Shown piece after piece: positions 8,418-15,319 of a stretch of DNA of 22,819 nucleotides. The notes under the pieces were generated by a model. It worked only from the letters and a program-made list of their open reading frames with translations, ran no database searches and was not told where the DNA came from. The translations under genes were made by a program, and so were the position numbers. Source of the stretch: CAZUZS01 sp964624795 (GTDB taxonomy: Bacteria > Calditrichota > Calditrichia > RBG-13-44-9); the NCBI GenBank assembly GCA_964624795.1, contig CAZUZS010000071.1:1-22819 (forward strand), read 5' to 3'. Within the stretch, counting starts at the first letter, position 1, and each line of letters opens with the position of its first letter.

Positions 8418-8852
8418 TTATAAGCCGGAAGGTATGCGCAAATTTGTAGAGCGACGGCTTGTCCGGATTTCCCCCGGCAAACCCGGCTCATCAGCCTTGT
8501 GACTTCGGATATTATAGTCCGGGACAGTTTTATTTTTTATTCCGCCAGCCCCGTGAGTCACTGTCGGCTTTTTATTATTCACCTCGAAACCAAGGGCCAG
8601 CAAAGTATTTTCAAGATCGGACAAGTTGGCCGATATATATTTTACCTGCACACTCCCTTTCTCCAGATTTACCTTCACTGACTCCACGCCGGAAATTGAT
8701 TCCAGGGCCTCCGTCACCTCTTTCGCGCATCCCTGGCAATCTAATCCACTTATCTTCATTACGGTGGAATGGATTTCCCCGGCCGCAAGCATCACTACAA
8801 TCAGCGCGACCGCCAACAGGATCGCCAACGCAAAAGAAATTTTTGTTTTCAT
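8418..8852 (-). CDS. Exported or membrane-anchored heavy-metal-associated (HMA) domain protein, MerP/CopZ-like
   Basis: The 144-residue product has an N-terminal hydrophobic segment (residues 5-24) that is either a signal peptide or a membrane anchor. An HMA domain follows (about 28-92) with the metal motif GLDCQGC (Cys39, Cys42), and the typical SGVESVKVNLEKGSVQVKY and LLALGFEV strands. Such domains carry Cu(I), Hg(II) or Zn(II). Residues 95-144 form a basic, low-complexity tail of no family that I recognise; this is longer than MerP (about 90 residues). AAAGGGG precedes the ATG at 8852. No P-type ATPase or mer genes lie next to it, so the metal is not known. The gene ends 79 bp before ychF, on the same strand. 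Confidence 0.8.
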   Translation of the reverse strand: MKTKISFALAILLAVALIVVMLAAGEIHSTVMKISGLDCQGCAKEVTEALESISGVESVKVNLEKGSVQVKYISANLSDLENTLLALGFEVNNKKPTVTHGAGGIKNKTVPDYNIRSHKADEPGLPGEIRTSRRSTNLRIPSGL

Positions 8853-8885
8853 TCAAACCCCTTTTTGTCAGACTTTAGCCTCCCG

Positions 8886-8945
8886 AAAACGCCGCATAAT
8901 TTAATTTGTGACGGCAGGCGCTGCAAACGATTTTCGTTTTTAGAT
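8886..8945. repeat. Imperfect direct repeat, copy 1
   Basis: The unit begins AAAACGCCGC and ends CGTTTTTAGAT. It is very similar to 8964-9024; differences are scattered. The ends AAAACG and CGTTTT are complementary, so the unit can fold on itself. Function unknown. Confidence 0.7.
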
Positions 8946-8953
8946 TCCTTCCC

Positions 8954-8963
8954 NNNNNNNNNN
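8954..8963. other. Assembly gap of 10 N
   Basis: Ten N separate two diverged copies of a repeat. The true distance is unknown; further copies could be missing here. Confidence 0.98.
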
Positions 8964-9024
8964 AAAACGCCGCACAATTTAATTTGCGAAGCCCGGCGCT
9001 GCAAGACCAATTTCGTTTTTAGAT
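8964..9024. repeat. Imperfect direct repeat, copy 2
   Basis: Starts AAAACGCCGC and ends CGTTTTTAGAT like copy 1, with scattered substitutions and one extra base. Positions 9025-9178 contain no gene that I can support. Confidence 0.7.
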
Positions 9025-9178
9025 ACCAGGCCCTTGGCACCAAAATTCTTGGCCCTAAATTAAGGTTCATTCGTCTTCTGACGTGCCCGCCTAATCTTAA
9101 ACCTCTCTATTCTTAGAAGAAGTGATGCATTTATCAGGAGAATTCAAGATTAAGACAGCTTGCCAATTTGGAAGACAG

Positions 9179-9210
9179 AAAAGCCCGGCTGGAATACAAA
9201 CCGGGCTTTT
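9179..9210 (-). terminator. Terminator of the porin-cytochrome operon
   Basis: AAAAGCCCGG (9179-9188) and CCGGGCTTTT (9201-9210) form a perfect 10-bp stem with a 12-base loop. It lies 26 bp after the stop of the last cytochrome gene and ends in four U on either strand. Confidence 0.8.
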
Positions 9211-9235
9211 GCAAATTGAAATGCGGCGAGTTTTA

Positions 9236-10501
9236 TTAATTTAAATCAGCCTTACCGTTTATATGTTTGGCCTTGTCAATAATCTGCCCATTACTCCCCA
9301 CCACTGAACTGTGGCATTGGGAACAACTCGACGGGCTTGTATAAACACCCTGGCCGAAATGGCCGCGGGGCGGAAGCCCATGGCAGAAATCGCAGCCAAT
9401 GGTTCCGGACGAAACATTGGTCCAGGAAACCGGATCATGATAACCTGTTATGGTCGAATCGCCAGAGACAAACTCGAAATTGCCATGACAATATACATTG
9501 CTGCAGGTCGCCGTGCCCACATCCCAGGTCACGTTCAGAGTTCCGTTATGGGTTGCCAACGCGCTAAATTGCATCTGCGCCCCCGGTGTATTGTCTATGT
9601 GACCCGGCTGGGCAAATGTCGTAATGTCCGGGTGGCAAGCGGCGCACGTATAGGGATTAGTCACGGTTGTGGTCTTCACATGGTTTTGATGTGCCCCCAC
9701 CCCAACCGCAGTCGTATTAAAATTGCCACTCAGATCGCGAGGCGGGGCGATTTGCGCAGGATTGTAGAAATCTCCATGGCATGTATTGCAGGCTTCCGGT
9801 CCCGCTGCCTGGGTATGACAAGCCCGGCAATTCAAGCCGACGGTCACCCTTCCACCATCAAATTCGACCCCATGGCAGGTTTGGCAGGGAACCAGATTCC
9901 AGTTCAGCGAATCTTTAATAAATGCACCATGAACCGTGCCATCCAGGAACTGATCGGGATGGGGGAATGTATGGCAGGAAAAACAAGAGACGCCGGAGCT
10001 TCCGCCTTTAAAATCCTGCCCATGGCAGGGCTGGCATTCCTGCGTTCCTTTCTGCTGGACAATTACGCCGTGGAACTGGGTTGATGTGATATCCATCCAC
10101 GATGAAAGGTGGGGGAAGGTGTGGCAATCGCTACATGCAACTCCACTCGTTCCGCCACTGAATGTTGTTCCGTGGCAGGGCTGGCATTCCGCAGCACCAT
10201 CTGCTGCCACAATTTTTCCATGGAAATCCGCAGATTGGCTTTGCATCCAGGTCCCCAGGTGGGGGTAGGTATGGCACTCGTAGCAGGAAACTTCCGCATT
10301 GCCACCCATATACTCTGTGCCGTGGCATTCCTGACAACTCTGTACCGTAAAACTGCTGTCCACAATCGCCGTTCCGTGAACCTTAAGCCACCCTTCGGGA
10401 TGTGTCTTCACCGCCAGTTCCGTAGGTTTTTCTTTCTCACTACAAAACACATATATGAGAGGCAAAGCAGCTAAAAAAATGAGTATTTTTTTCATTTTCA
10501 T
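9236..10501 (-). CDS. Multiheme c-type cytochrome with 13 predicted hemes, exported
   Basis: This 421-residue protein has a short N-terminal hydrophobic segment ending at Cys20 (YVFC is a poor lipobox, so lipid anchoring is uncertain). I count 12 CXXCH motifs, beginning at Cys56, 73, 106, 123, 156, 173, 206, 225, 238, 286, 370 and 393, plus one CX4CH (Cys333-Cys338-His339). The first four diheme modules repeat every 50 residues (Cys56, 106, 156, 206). The C-terminal part has the mix of CX4CH and CXXCH seen in the Geobacter CxxxxCH/CXXCH family. Such proteins carry electrons in the periplasm or on the cell surface. AGAGGATC precedes the ATG at 10501. It is last in the operon, 8 bp after the 12-heme gene. 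An outer-surface position is inferred from the operon, not shown. Confidence 0.9.
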   Translation of the reverse strand: MKMKKILIFLAALPLIYVFCSEKEKPTELAVKTHPEGWLKVHGTAIVDSSFTVQSCQECHGTEYMGGNAEVSCYECHTYPHLGTWMQSQSADFHGKIVAADGAAECQPCHGTTFSGGTSGVACSDCHTFPHLSSWMDITSTQFHGVIVQQKGTQECQPCHGQDFKGGSSGVSCFSCHTFPHPDQFLDGTVHGAFIKDSLNWNLVPCQTCHGVEFDGGRVTVGLNCRACHTQAAGPEACNTCHGDFYNPAQIAPPRDLSGNFNTTAVGVGAHQNHVKTTTVTNPYTCAACHPDITTFAQPGHIDNTPGAQMQFSALATHNGTLNVTWDVGTATCSNVYCHGNFEFVSGDSTITGYHDPVSWTNVSSGTIGCDFCHGLPPRGHFGQGVYTSPSSCSQCHSSVVGSNGQIIDKAKHINGKADLN

Positions 10502-10509
10502 TTGATCCT

Positions 10510-11427
10510 CTATTTAAGGTGACATCCGCTTTTTTGGCAAGTTTGCTCGGCATTTTGCTCATGGCAGCTTAAACAATTCCCCAAGTCGGTTTGCGCCTCG
10601 ATTACATGACGGCCGCCAACATTTGGAATTGCCCATCCCAAAGTGTGGTTTTGAGGCATTACCAGGTATTGCGTATGGCAATCGGCACAAAACGAACGAT
10701 CAGTATGGCAGGTTGTGCAGGTGTGCTCTTTTCCCCGTGCATCAAGCGAATGCGTAAATGCATAATTCAAGGGGTGAGAAGTCCGGTCCAGGTTATCTCC
10801 TTCATGGCACTTTTCACAAAAATTGGTTGCATGGCAAAGCCCGCAATTTTCAATTGTCCTGACGTTTTGTTTGGGCAGCGACGCCAGATCGCCATGCACA
10901 TGGAGGAAATTGGGACCATGATTAGTCGGAACGAGATTTTCCTGCGGGGTGTGGCATGTTTGGCATGTTGTGCTCACATTTTTGGATTTGTGGCAATCCA
11001 CGCAAAAAGCCATTTGCGGCAAAACGTACGGCTCGACCGTGGTCTGTTGCGCGACCTGTGAATGGCAGGTCTGGCATTTGAGACCGGCTGCCAGGTGACT
11101 TTTATGCGGAAACAGAATACTGTAGTTCGTAACACGTTTGGCAGCCGCTGCATTCTCGACATTAGCATGGCACATACTGCAGTTGTCTTCAGATTCGACA
11201 TCGTGGCAATTGCTGCATACTTCCATATCAGGGAGCAGGTTGTCTTTGCCACTGGTGCTATTCTCTGCCGCTGCGTGACAAGTCACGCATTCGACATCAT
11301 TCTCAATGACATGTGTCTTATGGGAAAACGTCAGCTCACTCTCTGCTTCATCTCCAAACGCGTAAAATGTTAGAAGAAAAATGCTGCAAAGAGCCAACGT
11401 CAAAGTGATCAATATATTTTTTCTCAT
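10510..11427 (-). CDS. Periplasmic multiheme c-type cytochrome with 12 predicted hemes
   Basis: The 305-residue protein has a cleavable-looking signal peptide (hydrophobic residues 5-24). I count 11 CXXCH sites starting at Cys47, 71, 83, 118, 142, 155, 195, 204, 237, 247 and 285, and one CX4CH at the extreme C-terminus (Cys297-Cys302-His303, two residues from the end). Two triheme units are duplicated: SHKTH with Cys47/71/83, and PHKSH with Cys118/142/155. These have almost the same spacing and resemble cytochrome c7/c3 modules, with the upstream histidines as likely distal ligands. It fits the periplasmic partner of an outer-membrane conduit (MtrA-like in role, not clearly in sequence). It lies between the porin gene (122 bp upstream) and the 13-heme gene (8 bp downstream). 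GGAG precedes the ATG. Confidence 0.92.
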   Translation of the reverse strand: MRKNILITLTLALCSIFLLTFYAFGDEAESELTFSHKTHVIENDVECVTCHAAAENSTSGKDNLLPDMEVCSNCHDVESEDNCSMCHANVENAAAAKRVTNYSILFPHKSHLAAGLKCQTCHSQVAQQTTVEPYVLPQMAFCVDCHKSKNVSTTCQTCHTPQENLVPTNHGPNFLHVHGDLASLPKQNVRTIENCGLCHATNFCEKCHEGDNLDRTSHPLNYAFTHSLDARGKEHTCTTCHTDRSFCADCHTQYLVMPQNHTLGWAIPNVGGRHVIEAQTDLGNCLSCHEQNAEQTCQKSGCHLK

Positions 11428-11549
11428 CTTTTAAATTCTCCGGCAATTTTGTTCATTTTTATGCTACGGGTATCTTTTATTCGAATCCATTTATCTGAAT
11501 GCTGAAATATGACTATTCGCGCGTTTATTGCATAAATTGAAGGGCAGTA

Positions 11550-12737
11550 TTAGAAATCAAAAAGATACGTCGCTCGCAGGAGCCCGCGCCAATCATTCTT
11601 ATAGTAGGTATTGTTTGTTTCCTGAATTTCGCCCTCAAAAACAAACATATTTTTCAGTCGGTAGCGCAATCCGCCTGAGAAGGCCAGCGCATCCTCATCT
11701 ATTTGGGTGACGGCGCGGTCGTATTGATAATAGCTGTTGAACAGGCGAGCAGTGAGTCCGGGCAGGAATTCATAAGCGATTTGACCAAAATACCCGACAT
11801 TTTTACCTCCATAGCCATCCTGATAAATTACTCCGATGCTTCCCCAGCGCTGGGCAACCGACGCTATAAACCGGTTATCATGTTCCTTCTCTTTATAAAA
11901 AGTATAGAGATATTGCAGTCCAAGATCAAAACCACCCAGGCGATACGTTCCCTCGGTCCGCACCTGGTTGTAGGCGTAAACCTCAAATATATTGAAGAAC
12001 GAATCTTCATAAATTCGTGGTTTCTGACTGTTATATTCGGCGCCAAGCGACCATTTGCTGCCATAATAAGTGAGCCGGTACCGCATAAGCTGGTAAGAAG
12101 AAGAAAGCAAGTTATAATCCAGGCGGGCATAATAATTGAGCCCATTGCAGATATACCCTTTCAAAGCGCCCCCAAGCTGCTGCCAATACTGATCATCATT
12201 TCGGGTTTTCTGCACATAGCTCACTTCCATCCGGTTTGCGGGGCTCAAAATGTAAGAGAGGTAACCGCCGAGGACATTTCCATCATCCCAATTTTTTATC
12301 TTGAACTTCCGGTCGAAAGGAGCTTCCGTGCCTGCCAATACTTTTATGCCAACCCCTTTTGGCAACCAGGCACTGAACAGTCCGCCATCGACTGTCCCGT
12401 TTAACACGCCATCGTACAGGAACTGGCGCCCCACCCGCAAACGATAATTCTGCGAGAGATTCCAGTTGGCGTACAAATTATAAACCTTCTCCTGCCATTC
12501 CTGTGGGTCCCCCCGGTAGGCTTCCCGCATATAGGTATTCAAATAAAGATTCTGATAATTCTGCGGCATGATGCGAAGCCTGAGAGCCTGGTAATAGTCC
12601 CACTGCTTGTCCTGGTTCAGATTTTCCCATCCGTATCCTGAACTCTGAAGAAATCCATTTATCCGAAGCTGGGAAAATACTGGAGATAATGCAAGCAGCA
12701 GAACAACAACAGTCAGTAAAATTTTCGATGGTTTCAT
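11550..12737 (-). CDS. Outer-membrane beta-barrel protein of the cytochrome operon (putative conduit porin)
   Basis: The 395-residue protein has a clear signal peptide (MKPSK, hydrophobic core, cut near VFSQ). The rest alternates aromatic and polar residues in many short amphipathic strands, for example YRLRVGRQFLYDG and KWSLGAEYN, and ends in LLRATYLFDF; a C-terminal Phe is the usual signal for barrel insertion. Length suggests roughly 16-20 strands. It is much shorter than MtrB (about 650) but close to Geobacter OmbB-type porins (about 400). The ATG at 12737 is preferred to the in-frame start at 12767 because GCAGGG sits 7 bp upstream and the signal peptide begins there. Leading a two-cytochrome operon, it probably forms the pore that holds the heme wire. 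It could instead be an ordinary porin or alginate/phosphate-type channel. Confidence 0.85.
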   Translation of the reverse strand: MKPSKILLTVVVLLLALSPVFSQLRINGFLQSSGYGWENLNQDKQWDYYQALRLRIMPQNYQNLYLNTYMREAYRGDPQEWQEKVYNLYANWNLSQNYRLRVGRQFLYDGVLNGTVDGGLFSAWLPKGVGIKVLAGTEAPFDRKFKIKNWDDGNVLGGYLSYILSPANRMEVSYVQKTRNDDQYWQQLGGALKGYICNGLNYYARLDYNLLSSSYQLMRYRLTYYGSKWSLGAEYNSQKPRIYEDSFFNIFEVYAYNQVRTEGTYRLGGFDLGLQYLYTFYKEKEHDNRFIASVAQRWGSIGVIYQDGYGGKNVGYFGQIAYEFLPGLTARLFNSYYQYDRAVTQIDEDALAFSGGLRYRLKNMFVFEGEIQETNNTYYKNDWRGLLRATYLFDF

Positions 12738-12912
12738 AAGCACCCTGCATATTTTTGATTTGAACATTTGGTGTATTTAGACATACATCCGCTTCCAAGA
12801 CTATAGAATTCCAATCTATGTGTAAACACCGGGATTTGCTGCACCGCCAAATCATTCCCAGCATTATTGCTCAATTCTCTTAAAACCAGCCTGATGCTCT
12901 GCAAGAACTTTT

Positions 12913-12955
12913 CGGGGCTGGAAAAGGAGCACGTTTCCTCTTTTCCTGCGCCCCG
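12913..12955. promoter_or_regulatory. Long hairpin at the predicted 5' end of the porin-cytochrome mRNA
   Basis: CGGGGC (12913-12918) pairs with GCCCCG (12950-12955), GGAAAA (12920-12925) with TTTTCC (12941-12946), and GGA (12926-12928) with TCC (12936-12938). The small internal loops leave about 15 base pairs. No T-run follows on either strand, so it is not a terminator. The predicted minus-strand start (about 12951) lies at its foot. Confidence 0.5.
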
Positions 12956-12957
12956 GA

Positions 12958-12987
12958 ATTATAAGATTTGAAAATTATATGTATAAA
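12958..12987 (-). promoter_or_regulatory. Candidate promoter of the porin-cytochrome operon
   Basis: On the minus strand TTTATA (12987-12982), an 18-bp spacer and a perfect TATAAT (12963-12958). The leader to the porin ATG would be about 214 nt. A weaker alternative, TTTACA - 15 bp - TATAGT, lies at 12826-12800. Confidence 0.45.
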
Positions 12988-12988
12988 A

Positions 12989-13025
12989 TTCGCAGGAAAA
13001 AGGCGATATGAAAAAAACCTGCGAA
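12989..13025. promoter_or_regulatory. Inverted repeat beside the -35 box of the porin operon, possible operator
   Basis: TTCGCAGG (12989-12996) and CCTGCGAA (13018-13025) are perfect 8-bp arms with a 21-base spacer. The near arm touches the proposed -35 box. It could bind a dimeric activator. The regulator is unknown. Confidence 0.4.
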
Positions 13026-13151
13026 ATATTCGGGAAATTTATCATGGCATTGAGAGCCATGTGGAAGATGATATCTTTTGCAAGACGAATTTGGTTCGTA
13101 GTATTTGTCAATTTGATAATCCTCTCACGTAGAAATTAATCTTTCATGATG

Positions 13152-13183
13152 AATTTGTCAACAAATTTTAATAAAAATATATA
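13152..13183 (+). promoter_or_regulatory. Promoter-like site overlapping a perfect palindrome, with no ORF after it
   Basis: TTGTCA (13155-13160), 17 bp, TATATA (13178-13183) reads as a good sigma-70 promoter on the plus strand. Its -35 box lies in AATTTGT-CA-ACAAATT (13152-13167), a perfect inverted repeat that could be an operator. From here to 13777 I find no convincing gene: only short open frames of about 20 codons, and a TTG-start 91-codon frame on the minus strand. Confidence 0.4.
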
Positions 13184-13635
13184 AATTTTTGGCAACCGGA
13201 CGAGGAATTAGTCAGATTAAAATGAGCCCTTTCGACCAGAACAAACATACTGTAATGAGAAAATTCCCAATAGTTTTACCTTGATTTTCAGAATTTGGGG
13301 AATTTTATCATCCGGGCACTATCCGGCGCTTTAGATCAAAATAATCGGGCTTCTCTCTTACATAGAACCAGAATTAATGAAGCTCACCAAGAAAGCAAGT
13401 GACAGCAGATTCCGGGGATTTTTGATACACAGTTTTTAATTATTTGGAAAATTCAGTTTGATTTCGTAAAATTTTCTCCGGGAGGTCCGCAAGACTGCTA
13501 TCCGGCTGTGCGTCAAAAAATAGCAGAACGGTCTTGCAACAGGACATTATAAGCAGAAGAATCTTGATGATCATCGCACTGAATAGTATTCCATTCCAAA
13601 TTACGTCGGTTTTTTGAGGGAAACGCTGCAGCACA

Positions 13636-13686
13636 CCGGTGAGCTGCGCTCCGCCGGCACCGGATGGATTCCGGCAGCCACCTGCC
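13636..13686 (+). promoter_or_regulatory. GC-rich structured stretch in the leader of the glycosyltransferase/B12-domain operon
   Basis: Three stems can form: CCGGTG (13636-13641) with CACCGG (13658-13663); CCGGA (13660-13664) with TCCGG (13670-13674); and GGCAG (13673-13677) with CTGCC (13682-13686). The middle stem shares bases with both others, so they exclude one another as in a switch. It does not match any riboswitch consensus I know, including the cobalamin one. Confidence 0.35.
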
Positions 13687-13777
13687 GCGGTAACAAGATT
13701 ATGGATGTCAACCAAACCTTACGGGGATTAAAATCATATCAATTAATTACCAGAATTCACATCTTGCAATCCTTTTT

Positions 13778-14881
13778 ATGAACAGCACCGGCCTTGCAGC
13801 ATGGGGCGGTGGCGAGAAATGGATGCTGCAGACAGGTCTCGAATTAAGGGGACTGGGACATACGATTTATTATGGTGGGCGGGATGGATCGCTTTTTCTG
13901 AACAAATGCGAGACAGAAGGTTTCCGGACGCTGGCTCTCCGGGTTGGAAGTGATTTTGATCCATTTACTATCAAAAAAATTTCTGCCTTCCTCAAAGAAA
14001 ATCAGATCGATATTATAATTGTTGGCCAAAATAAGGACGTGCGATTGGCGGGTCTTGCATGCAAAATATCTCCCAACCGGGTAGTGGTTGCACATAATGG
14101 CCTTCCCAGCATAAAGAACAATTTCAGATACCGGATGCTGTATCCAAAACTGCTGGACGGAATTATGGTAACGACCAATGCCATCAAACAGAAATATTTA
14201 TCCTACAAATGGCTGGACGAAAGCTTCATCAGCGTAATCAAAAACGGCATATTTCCGATACCCGTTCCGCCTGAAACCCATACGGAAATCAAAAAAAGAT
14301 ACGATATACCTGAGAACCGTCCGATCATCGGCATATTCGGTAAACTGAACAAAAGCAAGCAGCACACAATTTTCCTGGAAGTAGCCGCGGCGGTTCACAC
14401 CCATTTTTCAGATGCGCTTTTTCTGATCGTTGGAGACGGTCCGGAACGGGAAAATCTCCAGCATTATGCTTTCGATCTTGGTATTCTGGATCATATCTAC
14501 ATGACCGGGTTTCAGGACAATCCTTTCCCGTTATACGCCATTTGTGATGTCGTTCTGCTGACCTCCCAGGAAGAAGGCCTGCCCAATGTAGTGATGGAGG
14601 CAATGTTAATGGAAAAACCGGTCATAGCATTCGATGTCGGAGGTGTTTCCGAGTTGATCATTTCCGAAAAAAACGGTATATTGATCCCGCCGAATGACAT
14701 ATATTTAATGACGCAACGGGTAGAGCAATTGCTAATAGACAGGGACATTGCCGTAGATATGGGAAAATGTGCCAGGGAGCACACCCTCACCCGGTTCGGT
14801 GTTGAACACATGATAAGCGAACTTGAAACTTATCTTAAAACCTTAGTTAGAAAGAAAAGAGGAGTGAATAATGGATCGTAA
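13778..14881 (+). CDS. Glycosyltransferase family 4 (GT-B fold)
   Basis: The 367-residue protein has the GT4 layout. The N-terminal acceptor half has GGGEKWML near the start. The C-terminal donor half begins at about residue 180 with IIGIFGKLNKSKQH, followed by LFLIVGDGPERENL and the E-x7-E region SQEEGLPNVVMEAM, then FDVGGVSELI. Such enzymes transfer a sugar from a nucleotide donor to lipids, polysaccharide or small molecules in the cytoplasm. No transmembrane helix is visible. The ATG at 13778 lacks a clear ribosome-binding site. The frame stays open upstream to 13694 and encodes LAILF just before the Met, which looks like the missing first beta strand, so the true start may be a non-ATG codon upstream. 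The stop overlaps the next gene by 11 bp. Acceptor unknown. Confidence 0.88.
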   Translation: MNSTGLAAWGGGEKWMLQTGLELRGLGHTIYYGGRDGSLFLNKCETEGFRTLALRVGSDFDPFTIKKISAFLKENQIDIIIVGQNKDVRLAGLACKISPNRVVVAHNGLPSIKNNFRYRMLYPKLLDGIMVTTNAIKQKYLSYKWLDESFISVIKNGIFPIPVPPETHTEIKKRYDIPENRPIIGIFGKLNKSKQHTIFLEVAAAVHTHFSDALFLIVGDGPERENLQHYAFDLGILDHIYMTGFQDNPFPLYAICDVVLLTSQEEGLPNVVMEAMLMEKPVIAFDVGGVSELIISEKNGILIPPNDIYLMTQRVEQLLIDRDIAVDMGKCAREHTLTRFGVEHMISELETYLKTLVRKKRGVNNGS

Positions 14882-15272
14882 AATTCGCGTATTGGTAGCT
14901 AAACCGGGTCTGGACGGGCATGACAGGGGAGCAAAAGTAGTTGCGGCTGCGTTGCGCGATGCAGGGATGGAGATTATTTATACCGGATTACGCCAGACCC
15001 CTCAGATGATTGTGGAAACCGCATTGCAAGAGGATGTCGATGTGATTGCATTGAGTATTCTCTCCGGTGCTCACATTACGCTATTCACCAAGGTTTTAGA
15101 CCTGATGAAGGAAAAAGGGCTGGATGACGTTTTGCTCACCGGCGGGGGCATAATTCCGGAAGAGGACATGGAGCGATTGCACCAGATGGGAGTCGGAAAG
15201 CTGTTCGGTCCCGGAACCAATACAAAAGATATTATCGACTATATTAAATCCTGGCACGCAGACAACCGCTGA
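14871..15272 (+). CDS. Stand-alone cobalamin-binding protein, like the C-terminal domain of methylmalonyl-CoA mutase
   Basis: The 133-residue protein is almost exactly the B12-binding domain of methylmalonyl-CoA mutase. It carries the base-off signature DGHDRG (residues 15-20; His17 is the lower cobalt ligand), the S-x-L segment LSILSGAH, and LTGGGIIPEEDM. In split mutases this small subunit pairs with a separate catalytic subunit that rearranges methylmalonyl-CoA and succinyl-CoA. No catalytic subunit lies in this window, so the partner must be elsewhere, or the protein has another role such as sensing B12. The ATG at 14871 has AGAGGAG upstream, inside the end of the glycosyltransferase gene; the two are translationally coupled. 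Family assignment is firm, the reaction is not. Confidence 0.9.
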   Translation: MDRKIRVLVAKPGLDGHDRGAKVVAAALRDAGMEIIYTGLRQTPQMIVETALQEDVDVIALSILSGAHITLFTKVLDLMKEKGLDDVLLTGGGIIPEEDMERLHQMGVGKLFGPGTNTKDIIDYIKSWHADNR

Positions 15273-15319
15273 TTCACCGCTGAATTTTTCTGAATTTTGG
15301 TGAAATGTGTGCCTGCATT

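Noticed and set aside
9311..10084. Long open frame (257 codons) on the plus strand across the 13-heme cytochrome
   Set aside because: It is antisense to a gene with 13 heme motifs. The repetitive Cys/His codons keep the opposite strand open; the translation shows no family features.
9290..10380. CRISPR-like regular spacing (150 bp)
   Set aside because: The period comes from repeated heme modules in a coding gene; repeats are imperfect and there are no spacers.
13599..13690. Cobalamin riboswitch upstream of the B12-domain operon
   Set aside because: GGGAAA and CCGGTG fragments occur, but the conserved core order and the GCCACTG B12 box are absent.
13440..13715. 91-codon minus-strand frame with a hydrophobic middle
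   Set aside because: TTG start, no clear ribosome-binding site, no family resemblance; it crosses the GC-rich structured stretch.
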